Notes: a model not told the origin generated them from the sequence alone. Counted from the stretch's first letter, positions 40,397 through 50,063 are shown. The stretch is DNA of 64,000 nt from Acinetobacter haemolyticus (GCF_900406815.1 NZ_OVCN01000003.1:1-64000); one strand, 5' to 3'. Numbers and translations: made by a program.

Positions 40397-41923
40397 ATGA
40401 GCAAAACAACTCAAGAAAATCCAGCAGTCGAGAATTCTGCTGAAGAAAATGTGTCAAATACATCAAAAGCAGCTTCTACTACACGTAAAACTGCTGGCAC
40501 GACCTCTAAAGCAGCAAGCACGACACCTAAAACGACTCGTACTCGCGCTACTGTCCGTAGTTCGAAAAGCACTGCTTCTTCTGCCACTACAAAAGCAGCT
40601 ACAGCTAAAACAACCAAACCTTCTGTTCAACAGGATAAAACCATGAGCCAAAACACTGTACGCCGTGTTGCCATTATCGGCGGTAACCGTATTCCTTTCG
40701 CTCGCTCTAACGGCGCATATTTCACAGCTTCAAACATTGACATGTTTACTGCTGCGTTAAACGGTTTGGTTGAACGTTTCAACCTACAAGGTCAACGCTT
40801 AGGTGAAGTTGTTGCTGGTGCGGTATTAAAACATAGCCGTGACTTTAACATGACTCGTGAGTGTGTTTTAAACACTCAACTTTCACCTGAAACACCAGCT
40901 TATGACATTCAACAAGCTTGTGGTACTGGTTTGCAAGCAGCATTTTTAGTTGCTAACAAAATTGCATTAGGTCAAATCGAAGTAGGTGTTGCTGGTGGTG
41001 TTGATACAACATCTGATGCTCCGATCGCTTTTGGTGATGGTTTGCGTAAAGCTTTACTTGAGCTGAACATCGCTAAAACTGGTAAAGATCGTTTAAAAGC
41101 TTTATCTAAAATTAATATTAAAGATCTTATGGATGCCCCTAAAAATGGTGAACCACGTACTGGTTTATCTATGGGTGATCACCAAGCGATTACTGCACTT
41201 GAGTGGGGTATTGCACGTGAAGATCAAGACGCTTTAGCTGCTTCTTCTCACCAAAAAATGGCGAAAGCATACGAAGAAGGTTTCTTCGATGACTTAATCA
41301 CACCATTCTTAGGTTTAAACCGTGATAACAACTTACGTGCTGACTCTACAGCTGAGAAATTAGCAAAATTGAAACCCGTATTTGGTAAAGGCGAAGCTGC
41401 AACAATGACAGCGGGTAACTCTACTCCACTTACTGATGGTGCTTCATGCGTACTTTTAGCTTCTGAAGAATGGGCTAAAGCAAATGGTCACGAAGTTCTT
41501 GCTTACTTAACTTTCTCTGAAACAGCTGCAGTTGATTTCGTTGGTAAGAAAGAAGGCTTATTGATGGCGCCTGCTTATGCAGTTCCACGTATGCTTGAGC
41601 GTGCTGGTCTTAAACTTCAAGATTTCGACTACTATGAAATCCACGAAGCATTTGCTTCACAAGTTCTTTCTACTTTGAAAGCTTGGGAAGATGAGAAATT
41701 CTGTAAAGAGCGTTTAGGTTTAGATGCACCTTTAGGTTCTATTGATCGTAGCAAGTTAAACGTTAAAGGTTCTTCTTTAGCTGCTGGTCACCCATTCGCT
41801 GCTACTGGTGGTCGTATCATTGCAACTGCTGCGAAAATCTTAAATGAAAAAGGTTCAGGTCGTATCCTCGTTTCGATCTGTGCTGCTGGTGGACAAGGCG
41901 TAACAGCTATTATTGAAAAATAA
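40397..41923 (+). CDS. Acetyl-CoA C-acyltransferase (thiolase) with a Thr/Ala/Lys-rich N-terminal extension
   Basis: From ATG 40643 the protein is a standard 426-residue thiolase: RRVAIIGGNRIPFARSNG, the nucleophile Cys in DIQQACGTGLQAAFLVANK, KEGLLMAPAYAVPRML, and the His/Cys sites in YYEIHEAFASQ, AAGHPFAATGGR and SICAAGGQG. From ATG 40397 an extension of 82 residues is added, made almost wholly of Thr, Ala, Ser and Lys (RKTAGTTSKAAST). Both starts have plausible ribosome sites (GGAAA before the first, AGGA before the second). It is divergent from the FabG-type gene. It condenses or cleaves 3-oxoacyl-CoA. Confidence 0.85.
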   Translation: MSKTTQENPAVENSAEENVSNTSKAASTTRKTAGTTSKAASTTPKTTRTRATVRSSKSTASSATTKAATAKTTKPSVQQDKTMSQNTVRRVAIIGGNRIPFARSNGAYFTASNIDMFTAALNGLVERFNLQGQRLGEVVAGAVLKHSRDFNMTRECVLNTQLSPETPAYDIQQACGTGLQAAFLVANKIALGQIEVGVAGGVDTTSDAPIAFGDGLRKALLELNIAKTGKDRLKALSKINIKDLMDAPKNGEPRTGLSMGDHQAITALEWGIAREDQDALAASSHQKMAKAYEEGFFDDLITPFLGLNRDNNLRADSTAEKLAKLKPVFGKGEAATMTAGNSTPLTDGASCVLLASEEWAKANGHEVLAYLTFSETAAVDFVGKKEGLLMAPAYAVPRMLERAGLKLQDFDYYEIHEAFASQVLSTLKAWEDEKFCKERLGLDAPLGSIDRSKLNVKGSSLAAGHPFAATGGRIIATAAKILNEKGSGRILVSICAAGGQGVTAIIEK

Positions 41924-41937
41924 TTGCTAGATTTGCA

Positions 41938-41970
41938 CAAAAAAGCTGAATCATTTGATTCAGCTTTTTT
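41938..41970. terminator. Bidirectional terminator
   Basis: AAAAAAGCTGAATCA and TGATTCAGCTTTTTT around TT form a long stem with T-runs in both directions, between the thiolase and the convergent 41995-42348 gene. Confidence 0.85.
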
Positions 41971-41994
41971 CTTTATACAACACAACTTCTCAGT

Positions 41995-42348
41995 TTATCT
42001 TGCTCTTTTAAACTTCACATAATAATCATTCAGAATTTTGATCGATTGTTTCAACTCTTTGAGATTTTGTTCTGTGTTCCCTAAGCGTTCAACGAAACGT
42101 TGCGAATGAATTTCTAAATCGATTTTTTCATTTATCTGTGGACTGATTTCAAACAACTTTGCCAAATCATTAAAATGATCTAATTTTCGATTTGAAAAAT
42201 ACTCCAGACGAAAACCCAGTTCATTCAGTTTTACACCCTTCAATATAGCGCCATGCTCCTTATCAAAGACTAAAGCATGCTCTTTCAAAAACAATTGTTC
42301 TGGTGTCTCTTTTGAACTTTTGAATAAACTAGATAATTGACTTAACAT
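41995..42348 (-). CDS. hypothetical protein
   Basis: A 117-residue soluble, charged, largely helical protein (MLSQLSSLFKSSKETPEQLF). It has no signal peptide, membrane segment or known motif. It lies alone between two terminators. Confidence 0.6.
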   Translation of the reverse strand: MLSQLSSLFKSSKETPEQLFLKEHALVFDKEHGAILKGVKLNELGFRLEYFSNRKLDHFNDLAKLFEISPQINEKIDLEIHSQRFVERLGNTEQNLKELKQSIKILNDYYVKFKRAR

Positions 42349-42422
42349 GAGTTGATCACATCACAATATTTACTAAAGTATTTAACCTACAAAACAATTA
42401 TGAATGCAACAACCAAACGACA

Positions 42423-42453
42423 CAAAAAAGCACCTTCTTAAAGGTGCTTTTTT
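42423..42453 (-). terminator. Rho-independent terminator
   Basis: AAGCACCTT and AAGGTGCTT flank CTTA with T-runs on both sides; it ends the 42463-43248 transcript. Confidence 0.85.
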
Positions 42454-42462
42454 CAAAGCTTG

Positions 42463-43248
42463 TTATCCGTACTGTTTCTTTAGATACTCAACAATTTTAG
42501 CTGATTCAAACATTTTCACACCTGTATTTGGATCAACTAAATATGGAACCTGAATATCACGCCCCATGATTTCTACAATCTTCTCACGCTTACCATTTGG
42601 TAATGGAATATATTTCCCTGGTTTTAAACGTAGAATGGCTGGTCCCATATCTTGCCAACGCTCTTTTGATACATTGTGTAAAATATAAGGTAACTCCAAC
42701 TCAGTAAGAACTTCACGAACCAAACGTGTATAAGGACTCGCTTCAAAGCTCCATAATTCTAAGAGTTGTGTAGGCGCTGGGCGATTAATAATTTTCTTAT
42801 TAATCCAAACACCACGAGCTGCATTTGCAACGGTAGCTAGAGTCGAAACATAAGGCAATTTCGGATAACGACTATATTTTTTTGGCGTTTGTCCCGTTTT
42901 TCCATAATGCTTAAATAAGTGATGAATAATATCTTGTGATTCATATAACTGATCACCAGTATTCTCATCAATTAAAAATGGGAACTGTATTTTTCCACCT
43001 TGCTGCTTTACGATTTGGCGATATTTTTCACCACCTTTCGGACAAGGGTAAATTTCAACATCCAAATTCAACAGTGTAAGAACTTCGCGTACACGTCTGC
43101 AAAATGGTGAACCTTCGAATTCGTAAAGTTTTAAAGGCTTTGTTGGCTGTTGAGGAAATGGTGTTCCTGATACACCCCGCCCACCTTCTATAAGTGTTGC
43201 AGCTACTGATTGTAAAACCTTAAATTGATGGCTCACCATTTTAAGCAT
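42463..43248 (-). CDS. Tandem glutaredoxin/GST-N-fold protein
   Basis: A 261-residue protein with two thioredoxin-fold GST_N domains in tandem and no GST helical domain: first LYEFEGSPFCRRVREVLTLL (about residues 42-61) with KIQFPFLIDENTGDQLYES, second LWSFEASPYTRLVREVLTEL (about 168-187) with IQVPYLVDPNTGVKMFES. Both active sites are SPxxR-type, the first with one Cys (SPFCRR), the second without. Probably a glutathione-binding or redox protein of unknown target. It heads a minus-strand group with RraA-like and SDR-like genes. Confidence 0.8.
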   Translation of the reverse strand: MLKMVSHQFKVLQSVAATLIEGGRGVSGTPFPQQPTKPLKLYEFEGSPFCRRVREVLTLLNLDVEIYPCPKGGEKYRQIVKQQGGKIQFPFLIDENTGDQLYESQDIIHHLFKHYGKTGQTPKKYSRYPKLPYVSTLATVANAARGVWINKKIINRPAPTQLLELWSFEASPYTRLVREVLTELELPYILHNVSKERWQDMGPAILRLKPGKYIPLPNGKREKIVEIMGRDIQVPYLVDPNTGVKMFESAKIVEYLKKQYG

Positions 43249-43260
43249 ACTGTTGTCCTT

Positions 43261-43773
43261 TTAGCAGTCGACTAACTTTTCTTTGGCAATCACAATTCCG
43301 TTATTATCTGCATAGATATAATCACCAGAATTGATTGTTACACCACCAAAATACAGTGTACTGTCAACCTCACCAATGCCCTTACGATTACTTTTTTGAG
43401 GAATTGCTGCCAATGCATGAACACCTAGATCAAGTTCTGCGAGTGCATCTACATCACGTACACACCCATAAATCACTACACCATTCCAATGATTCTTTAC
43501 AGCAGACTCAGCAATCATGTCCCCCATCAATGCGCAACGCATAGATGCTCCACCATCTACCACAAGCACCTTGCCAGTACCCTCTGTTGCCAATAGCTCT
43601 TTCACTCGAGAGTTATCTTCAAAACATTTAACTGTGACAACTTCACCACCAAAACTTTTACGTGCACCATAACTTTTAAAGAATTTACCATCTAAAGAAG
43701 GAATAACCACTTGTAAGTCTTTTTCAGGATTATCATCTAACAAATCGCACGTTACAAAAGGTACAGTTGTCAT
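43261..43773 (-). CDS. RraA-family protein
   Basis: A 170-residue RraA-family protein. VTCDLLDDNPEKDLQVVIPS, the conserved GGASMRCALMGDMIAESA and YGCVRDVDALAELDLGVHAL are all present, the last with the Arg-Asp pair used for metal and substrate binding in the aldolase branch. E. coli RraA inhibits RNase E; other members are 4-hydroxy-4-methyl-2-oxoglutarate aldolases, and sequence alone does not separate the two here. Sits 12 bp from the GST-fold gene on one side and 12 bp from the SDR gene on the other. Confidence 0.85.
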   Translation of the reverse strand: MTTVPFVTCDLLDDNPEKDLQVVIPSLDGKFFKSYGARKSFGGEVVTVKCFEDNSRVKELLATEGTGKVLVVDGGASMRCALMGDMIAESAVKNHWNGVVIYGCVRDVDALAELDLGVHALAAIPQKSNRKGIGEVDSTLYFGGVTINSGDYIYADNNGIVIAKEKLVDC

Positions 43774-43785
43774 TAAAGCTCTCCA

Positions 43786-44451
43786 TTATTGGGTTTGTTG
43801 TATCGCTAAATTATCGTACAGTTTAAATGCAGCCGATTGTGTTTGTGCTGCAACCACCATAGTATGCGCCAATTGTTCGGCTGTGACAGGCTTAAATTTA
43901 AACGGCTTCGTCCATTTTTTTTCGATCAGTTTAAAAGCCGTCTGTGCCATATCTTCTAAAAAACGCACATCACTGCGTTTACCGATTAAAAGTGAAGGTT
44001 GAAATATAGAAAGCTTAAAAATTGATAAACTTTTTAAATAATCTTCCAACTCACCTTTGACTTTATTATAAAAAACAGGTGAATTTGCATTCGCTCCTAA
44101 AGCACTCACAATCAAAAAGTGAATATTTTTATCCTGAATTAAATCTGCAAAATGAGCATTAATCTCATAGTCAATCGCATAAAAAGCTTCTTTAGATCCT
44201 GCTTTTTTTATGGTACTTCCCAGACAACTAAACGCATGGGTATGTGCATTCACATCCTCATCATTCAACAATAAGAAATCATCGACCACCAGCTGATTAA
44301 CTTTACTATAACTATCTAATGTATCTGATTTTTTTCTTACAACAACCGTTATAGTTTCGAAACTATCTGACTGCTGTAATTCGCTGACCAATGCCTGACC
44401 AACTAAGCCAGTTGCACCAATAATAATTGCTTTTTTATCTGCTTTGCTCAT
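43786..44451 (-). CDS. Atypical SDR / NAD(P)H-binding protein (HTATIP2-like)
   Basis: A 221-residue NAD(P)-binding protein: KKAIIIGATGLVGQALVSEL gives the TGxxGxxG-type glycine motif at the N-terminus. The rest resembles the HTATIP2/Oxidoreductase HTATIP2-type family (HFLIVSALGANANSPVFYN, KGELEDYLKSL with the Tyr-Lys-like YNKVKGE). Activity unknown. First gene of the minus-strand group. Confidence 0.8.
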   Translation of the reverse strand: MSKADKKAIIIGATGLVGQALVSELQQSDSFETITVVVRKKSDTLDSYSKVNQLVVDDFLLLNDEDVNAHTHAFSCLGSTIKKAGSKEAFYAIDYEINAHFADLIQDKNIHFLIVSALGANANSPVFYNKVKGELEDYLKSLSIFKLSIFQPSLLIGKRSDVRFLEDMAQTAFKLIEKKWTKPFKFKPVTAEQLAHTMVVAAQTQSAAFKLYDNLAIQQTQ

Positions 44452-44664
44452 TTATAGTTCTTCCAATTGATCATTGAGATTAATGTAACGTTTTCTTGTA
44501 AGATTATCACCTGTTAAATGCACTTAAAAACATGACAAGACTTGACTTCGCGGCATAGTTTCCTCAAAATATGGCACTTGTTTACGGGCTGGTGAATGTT
44601 GCTAATATTGTATTGGTTTTAACTTCAGCCCGCCCAGACCAACTTATTTTCAAGGAGTGCACGA

Positions 44665-44931
44665 GTGGCAAACTCTGCTCAAGCTAAAAAACGTGCTCGT
44701 CAAAACGTTAAAGCACGTAAACACAACGCAAGCTTGCGTTCTATGGTTCGTACTTACATCAAACGTACAGTAAACGCGATCGCTGCTGGTGATTATGCTG
44801 TTGCTTCAGAAGCTTATAAAACAGCTGTTCCTGTAATCGACCGTATGGCTGATAAAGGCATCATCCACAAAAACAAAGCTGCTCGTCACAAGAGCCGCTT
44901 AAATGCTCAAATTAAAGCATTAGCTAACTAA
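44665..44931 (+). CDS. rpsT: 30S ribosomal protein S20
   Basis: An 88-residue, very basic protein: [40 protein letters not shown] and a C-terminus [17 protein letters not shown]. This is the exact S20 pattern, which binds 16S rRNA in the 30S body. The start is GTG 44665 with AAGGAG upstream. It is monocistronic and ends in a terminator; an alternative start codon is typical for S20 autoregulation in gammaproteobacteria (E. coli uses TTG). Confidence 0.95.
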   Translation: MANSAQAKKRARQNVKARKHNASLRSMVRTYIKRTVNAIAAGDYAVASEAYKTAVPVIDRMADKGIIHKNKAARHKSRLNAQIKALAN

Positions 44932-44943
44932 TTTGCTGCATAT

Positions 44944-44971
44944 AAAAAGGTCCGAATTATCGGACTTTTTT
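44944..44971 (+). terminator. Rho-independent terminator of rpsT
   Basis: AAGGTCCGA and TCGGACTTT around ATTA, followed by T-run, 12 bp after the rpsT stop. Confidence 0.85.
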
Positions 44972-45024
44972 ATTGCTTCAATTTTAGTAAACGATGCTTG
45001 ATTAGAAACCTAATTTGATATCTA

Positions 45025-46296
45025 TTACCCTCTGACATAAGGTTTTAAGGCTGTACCTTCACTTTCTACAATTTTCATGAGCTTTTGACAAAAATTATAA
45101 CTCTCTTCCAACAAACCTAAATCATGCGCACGTGCATTGCTTTGCGTAAATCTTTCTTTATATTCTTGATAGCGCTCGATTAAGTATTCTTCATCCAAAC
45201 TTAATGCAAACATCATCAATTCAAAGCGAAAATCCATATCGATCATCAAACCTGTAGGCATATCCCCATAAGCCCAAGCCTGTAATGCCTCTAACCGTCC
45301 TTGCCCTAAATGGAAAAAAATAAAATTAATATAGGCATCTAAGTTTTTAAGAAAATCTTGAATATCCGAAACTGTATCCCAACGTCCTATCAAGGAAAAA
45401 CATAGATCTGAGCGCCCTTTATCTTCTGAATAATGATAAATGTCCATAGATCTTAAACGGAAAATTAAACGTTCAGATAACTGTTCTTGCAAATACTGGG
45501 AAATAAAACGATCTGTAAAATCCATTGCAAAAGATAGCATCGGACTTACCGTTAGTTTTCTAAGTACCATTTTTAACTGATAAAAAACGCCAACTTGTTT
45601 TTGAGTTAACAGAAAACAGCGATAACCCGTATCCAAAGCTAATTCTGGTCGTCCTATATTGCCCCAATTCGAAATATAATCATGCGCAATATTAAAAACA
45701 TCAAGGTTTAAATCTTTAGCATAGGTCTGCTGCTCAAACCACTGACACATCAATTGCTCAGCTGCTGCCATGTTATGTGGAATGTGAAAATCAGGCGTTT
45801 GCCAAGCACCCAATGGCTGTGTTTGTTCAAGTTTTAGACTTTGCAAATCTAATGGTTCTAATAAATAAGGTTGTAGCAGGTGCTCAACAGCATTATCGGG
45901 TGATTGCAACTCACCAATTGCCCAAATATTAAAATTAGGTTCATAAAACCCAACACCAGTCTCATGTACAGCTTCATAAAAAACACGATATATCGCATCT
46001 TTTTGAGTATCTTGCATTAATCCATCGATCTGCATAATCGCACATAAGTTTTTAGAAAACTGCTGTTTGACTTGATCTAACCATTGTTGAATTTGTACTG
46101 GAAAGAAATATTGATATTGAGGATCACTTATTTTATCTGCAATATAATCTAACCATGTCAGCAATGTTTTGCCATGACTCGGCGTATGGCAATACTGTTG
46201 ATGTAATTCGAATGCCACTTGATAGGAATCATCTTCTGTAGGAACTTTACCTGTAAATATTTCAGGTTCCCACAAATAAATCGTGTTTGATGACAT
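45025..46296 (-). CDS. hypothetical protein
   Basis: A 423-residue soluble protein (MSSNTIYLWEPEIFTGKVPT). It is rich in aromatic residues and Gln and predicted mostly helical, with no signal peptide. Fragments such as WEPEIF at the start resemble short enzymes or toxin-associated proteins in Acinetobacter, but I do not recognise a family. The large number of Trp/Tyr/Phe and the lack of repeats suggest a single globular fold. Monocistronic. Confidence 0.65.
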   Translation of the reverse strand: MSSNTIYLWEPEIFTGKVPTEDDSYQVAFELHQQYCHTPSHGKTLLTWLDYIADKISDPQYQYFFPVQIQQWLDQVKQQFSKNLCAIMQIDGLMQDTQKDAIYRVFYEAVHETGVGFYEPNFNIWAIGELQSPDNAVEHLLQPYLLEPLDLQSLKLEQTQPLGAWQTPDFHIPHNMAAAEQLMCQWFEQQTYAKDLNLDVFNIAHDYISNWGNIGRPELALDTGYRCFLLTQKQVGVFYQLKMVLRKLTVSPMLSFAMDFTDRFISQYLQEQLSERLIFRLRSMDIYHYSEDKGRSDLCFSLIGRWDTVSDIQDFLKNLDAYINFIFFHLGQGRLEALQAWAYGDMPTGLMIDMDFRFELMMFALSLDEEYLIERYQEYKERFTQSNARAHDLGLLEESYNFCQKLMKIVESEGTALKPYVRG

Positions 46297-46389
46297 GTTT
46301 TTATCCAGTTATGTGTCTAATTTATCTTTTTTATGTTTATATAATGACGAATTTTTTGTTTTTTTAAAAATAATTTTTTAAGTTTCTAA

Positions 46390-46421
46390 ACAGGATCTAT
46401 TTATAGCTAAATAGATCCTGT
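46390..46421 (-). terminator. Hairpin between the M66 protease gene and 45025-46296
   Basis: ACAGGATCTATTT and AAATAGATCCTGT pair perfectly over 13 bases; on the minus strand TTTAG follows. It is probably the terminator of the protease gene 46466-49159. Confidence 0.6.
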
Positions 46422-46465
46422 GCACGATGATTACACCCAACCTAAATGGGGGAAGTAAGACATTT

Positions 46466-49159
46466 CTAATTTTTTAATCCATCTTTGCTCAATAGCGACC
46501 CCGCTAGTACTAAATTCCTCGCAGATAACTCAGCAAGTATTAAGCTATTATTCACCAATGGAGTTGTCCATTTTTGATTGGCGCCGCCAGTACATGCATA
46601 TCGAATCAGACGTGCTCGATTATTGGTTAAATAACCACCTTCCAAATCGAAGCATTGGTTTGATTGCTTAATCGCTTGAGCAGCAACATCGACGGTCCAA
46701 ATCTGATTTGCTAAGTTACCGCACGGCAATAAATTAATAACATTTCCAGCACTTGTCGTTAAGCATTGATCTATATATTTCTTATTATGAATTTTCCCAT
46801 TTGCATCATAGATCCATTTTTCAGAATCATCTCCTAAACAGCCTACAGCACCACTAATATATGCATTTAGCGCTCCGTTTTCCAATCGCTCAGCTTTGAG
46901 GCAGTGGGTTCTATTCATCAATGAAGCTGCTGAACCGAGTTCGAAATCATGGGTTAAGCCAAGTTTCTCAACGAATCCATTGAAGGCCTGTACAGCCTCT
47001 GGCTCACCCTTATGCAAGTCTGAAGAATAAACATTCATCCAACGATTCAAGCGATACATTTTCGCGTGTTGTTGATTATAACGAAGCATTTCCTTCTGAG
47101 CATCAGCAGATAATTGACCGATAAATGGTTGATAGGTTTCAAGCAATAACTTTGACTCAGCCGAAAGCGTCATCACCACTCGACCTTTATTGGCAAGTAA
47201 AGCCTGTTCAAGCTGAGGTAGCTCGATTGCTCTAAGCGCCGAATAGCCTGCCTGTTTACCAATTTCCACATGGGATGTTGATGGAGCCCCATACGCTGGT
47301 ATAGTCATACTCGAGAGTAGTACCGCGTCTTCATCTGCTTTTCTACAGAACAATTTCACATGTTGTGGTGAATCAGCTTGTGCAAGATTAATGTGAAATT
47401 TATTTGCATTACTTCCTGCATTCACGCGCTGGGGCGCTAAAGCTATATTTTGAACACTTTTAGAAAACTGAACATTTAACCAACAATTTGCCGATTTAGC
47501 AGAAGTATCAACTTGAGGTAAATTAAATACATTTCCCCAATTACCTCTAGCTGCCGGATAAATTAATCCAACTTGGTTAACTGGATCATAACCACCCAAA
47601 ATCGTATAAACAGGAACACCAAACAACCTTGGTTTCAAATAATTTCCATCCGAACTGTTGTACCAAACATTTTTAGAGGAAGGAATCTTGGGCTGTGATA
47701 CCTCCATTTGTCGTGTTGTCGCATTCCATTTTTTATAACCTGTTAAAGAAGACTCATCCCAAACATGACGATCAAAGGCAGGTTGAATCTTTGAATAGGT
47801 ACTATAGCCAGTATAATGCGTATATTTTGAGATACTACTTGCACTGGCTCCGCCTGACATTGCATCCCAACCATAAGCATATTGATTTAAAAAGTTTGGA
47901 ACACCATTTTTCCCATCAGATAATTTTGTGGACGTCCAATTTAAATTGCCACGCATCTTATTTCTAAAAGCGATATAACCCCACCCACTATCTGCATGAT
48001 GCGCTGCCCAAAACATATTGTCATCCACTGAACCTGGATAATGCCCCAAGCCATAATGATGCCCGATCTCATGACTGAATTCGTTACCAATCGAATCAAT
48101 CAAGGTCAGCATGCCATTTCCACCACTCAAACCATGCGTGACCTCACCATTGCTATATTTACCACGGGCATGATGGGCAATTACACTTTGTGTAAGCTGA
48201 GGTTGTTCCTGACTTGCCATTGATGCGCTGGTTATCCCCCAGTTAGCGAGATTAATACCGACACCAAAAGTAGATTTAGCTGTGTTTTCACGCATATCGC
48301 CACTATACACATCACCTGTGGTGTTACTTGCTGCGTCATAAACAACACCGCTTGCAACCATCACCTTATCCAACTTTAAGTCATCATATTTGGCGATCAC
48401 CATACGTGCAGCTGGAATCGTTTGAAAATAATCAGTTCCAGCTTTTTCAGGTTCTAATAACATATAGTGACCTGTTGATTTAGGTGGCTCAGTGAGCAAT
48501 CCCAGTCGAATATTATGAAGCACTAATTCACCGGGAGCAGCCAGATCAATCTTTTCAGCTAGCAAATCCCCTGTACGCTTATTTATCGGATCTATAATTC
48601 GAATATGTAAATCTGCACGAATTTCATCCCACTTTAACGCGGCACTCCATGCTCGTTTAGAATAACTCACGCTTGGGCGAGCATCGGCGTTAGATTGATC
48701 TGATGCAGGCATTTGTGTCGGTTCAACTAAATCTATTGTTCTTATACGTTTCTCACCCTGATAGATCTCTGCTTGTAAAGCTTGGACTTCTCCCATATCT
48801 GCCAAAGGTGTAACCAACAAAAGAGCCTCTTTTTCAGCTGTAAGCCTCGGCATCCAATCTTTTTCATTATTGTTCGGATTCACCACATGACTTTGTGCGA
48901 ATTGCACCATCGCCATGAAATCTCCGTTTAAATCATTTCTTAATACACGTGTCTGCTCAGATTTATCATAATCATAGAAACCAATAATAGAATCATCGAC
49001 CACATCTTTTGTTGGTTCAGGATACTTATTTACGACAGGAGGTGTTGTGGTTATATTCTCACTTTTTTTATTGCTATCTTCACTTCCCCCACCTCCACCA
49101 CAGGCAAATAAAGTAGCAGGCAGCAGACAAACTGCTAAATACTTCAGACGTAATTGCAT
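46466..49159 (-). CDS. StcE-like M66 metalloprotease lipoprotein with C-terminal ricin-type lectin
   Basis: An 897-residue surface protein. The signal peptide ends in a lipobox (PATLFAC, Cys19), followed by a Gly run and a low-complexity linker (SEDSNKKSENITTTPP). The catalytic domain has HEIGHHYGLGH at residues 363-373, an HExxHxxGxxH zinc site of the M66 (StcE/TagA mucinase) type, with surrounding SIGNEFS and GSVDDNMFWAAHH. The C-terminal 120 residues carry ricin-type lectin repeats (EKWIYDA, NQIWTVD, NQKWTTP, the QxW-like motifs). A mucin- or glycoprotein-degrading role on the cell surface is likely. ATG 49159 chosen because it starts the signal peptide; 49204 is rejected. Confidence 0.88.
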   Translation of the reverse strand: MQLRLKYLAVCLLPATLFACGGGGGSEDSNKKSENITTTPPVVNKYPEPTKDVVDDSIIGFYDYDKSEQTRVLRNDLNGDFMAMVQFAQSHVVNPNNNEKDWMPRLTAEKEALLLVTPLADMGEVQALQAEIYQGEKRIRTIDLVEPTQMPASDQSNADARPSVSYSKRAWSAALKWDEIRADLHIRIIDPINKRTGDLLAEKIDLAAPGELVLHNIRLGLLTEPPKSTGHYMLLEPEKAGTDYFQTIPAARMVIAKYDDLKLDKVMVASGVVYDAASNTTGDVYSGDMRENTAKSTFGVGINLANWGITSASMASQEQPQLTQSVIAHHARGKYSNGEVTHGLSGGNGMLTLIDSIGNEFSHEIGHHYGLGHYPGSVDDNMFWAAHHADSGWGYIAFRNKMRGNLNWTSTKLSDGKNGVPNFLNQYAYGWDAMSGGASASSISKYTHYTGYSTYSKIQPAFDRHVWDESSLTGYKKWNATTRQMEVSQPKIPSSKNVWYNSSDGNYLKPRLFGVPVYTILGGYDPVNQVGLIYPAARGNWGNVFNLPQVDTSAKSANCWLNVQFSKSVQNIALAPQRVNAGSNANKFHINLAQADSPQHVKLFCRKADEDAVLLSSMTIPAYGAPSTSHVEIGKQAGYSALRAIELPQLEQALLANKGRVVMTLSAESKLLLETYQPFIGQLSADAQKEMLRYNQQHAKMYRLNRWMNVYSSDLHKGEPEAVQAFNGFVEKLGLTHDFELGSAASLMNRTHCLKAERLENGALNAYISGAVGCLGDDSEKWIYDANGKIHNKKYIDQCLTTSAGNVINLLPCGNLANQIWTVDVAAQAIKQSNQCFDLEGGYLTNNRARLIRYACTGGANQKWTTPLVNNSLILAELSARNLVLAGSLLSKDGLKN

Positions 49160-49319
49160 CACATTTCCCCAAATATAAACACGATAATTTATCGTTAAAA
49201 ACAAATTATGTGATTTAGTTAATTTATAAAAATCATATATTTATAATAATATAAACCAATATTAATCTTTGGGGAAAGCTAAAGTGGATAAAATCTAATT
49301 TTAAAAAGGAAGGCTTTAT

Positions 49320-50063
49320 TTAAGATAAAGGATCTTGAAAATGCTTGATCAACAACTCTTCTCTTTGACCGCGCCAAATCCATTTAAGTTTGCTATTTGC
49401 AAAATCTTCTCCTTCAAACCATACAAATAAACCTTCCATCATATCTGGCCAATCTGCTTGTTCAATTTGGTTCTTGCCAGAAATCACAGCAATAATTGCA
49501 GCCAGTATAGTGTCATGGCTGACGGCTAAACTTAAACCATTCTGATGGGTAGGATGAGTGTGATACAACAATTCCAATACATCAAAAACACCTGTAATTG
49601 GGTGCTTCATTCCAGGTAAGGCATTATTCACAAAACTATTGATAAAGCCTAATGCGCCTTGTTTGCGGAAATAGGGCGCCGCTTGCTGAATATCAAGCAC
49701 GAAACTACCTGGCTCTACCAATAAACGCTGTTCAACGATCTCAATGGTGTGGGTATTTACCATCTTATGGACCACATCTGCCCCTTCTATCATCAACGCA
49801 GCGGTATCCACACATCGCTGAATCGGACTCGAAATACAATGTTGAATCGCTCGATCGGTATTCTTTATTAAATATTGCCCCCAAGCATAAGCCAGTTCAC
49901 GTCCTTGTTCTGTTAATTGCAAATCATAGCCTGCCAACCCTTTCCCATTCACCAATTCACGCAAGGAATGACGCGTAAATAGCGTTACAGGCGTCGAAGC
50001 ATCAGGAAGTAAATCAATTGCTTCAAACATGCTTTTGGGTAATAAATGTAAGGCCATATTCAA
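49320..50063 (-). CDS. Histidine phosphatase family protein
   Basis: A 247-residue histidine phosphatase-like protein: TLFTRHSLRELVNGKGLAGY carries the RH motif near residue 27-34, ISSPIQRCVDTAALMI the second loop and LAVSHDTILAAIIAVI the second catalytic His (SHDT, as in acid phosphatase-type members). There is no signal peptide. Substrate unknown. It follows cysQ on the same strand, 47 bp downstream. Confidence 0.8.
   Translation of the reverse strand: MNMALHLLPKSMFEAIDLLPDASTPVTLFTRHSLRELVNGKGLAGYDLQLTEQGRELAYAWGQYLIKNTDRAIQHCISSPIQRCVDTAALMIEGADVVHKMVNTHTIEIVEQRLLVEPGSFVLDIQQAAPYFRKQGALGFINSFVNNALPGMKHPITGVFDVLELLYHTHPTHQNGLSLAVSHDTILAAIIAVISGKNQIEQADWPDMMEGLFVWFEGEDFANSKLKWIWRGQREELLIKHFQDPLS

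Noticed and set aside
40411..40651. Minus-strand frames over the thiolase extension
   Set aside because: Mirror image of the low-complexity Thr/Ala/Lys coding region; the repetitive DNA keeps all frames open.
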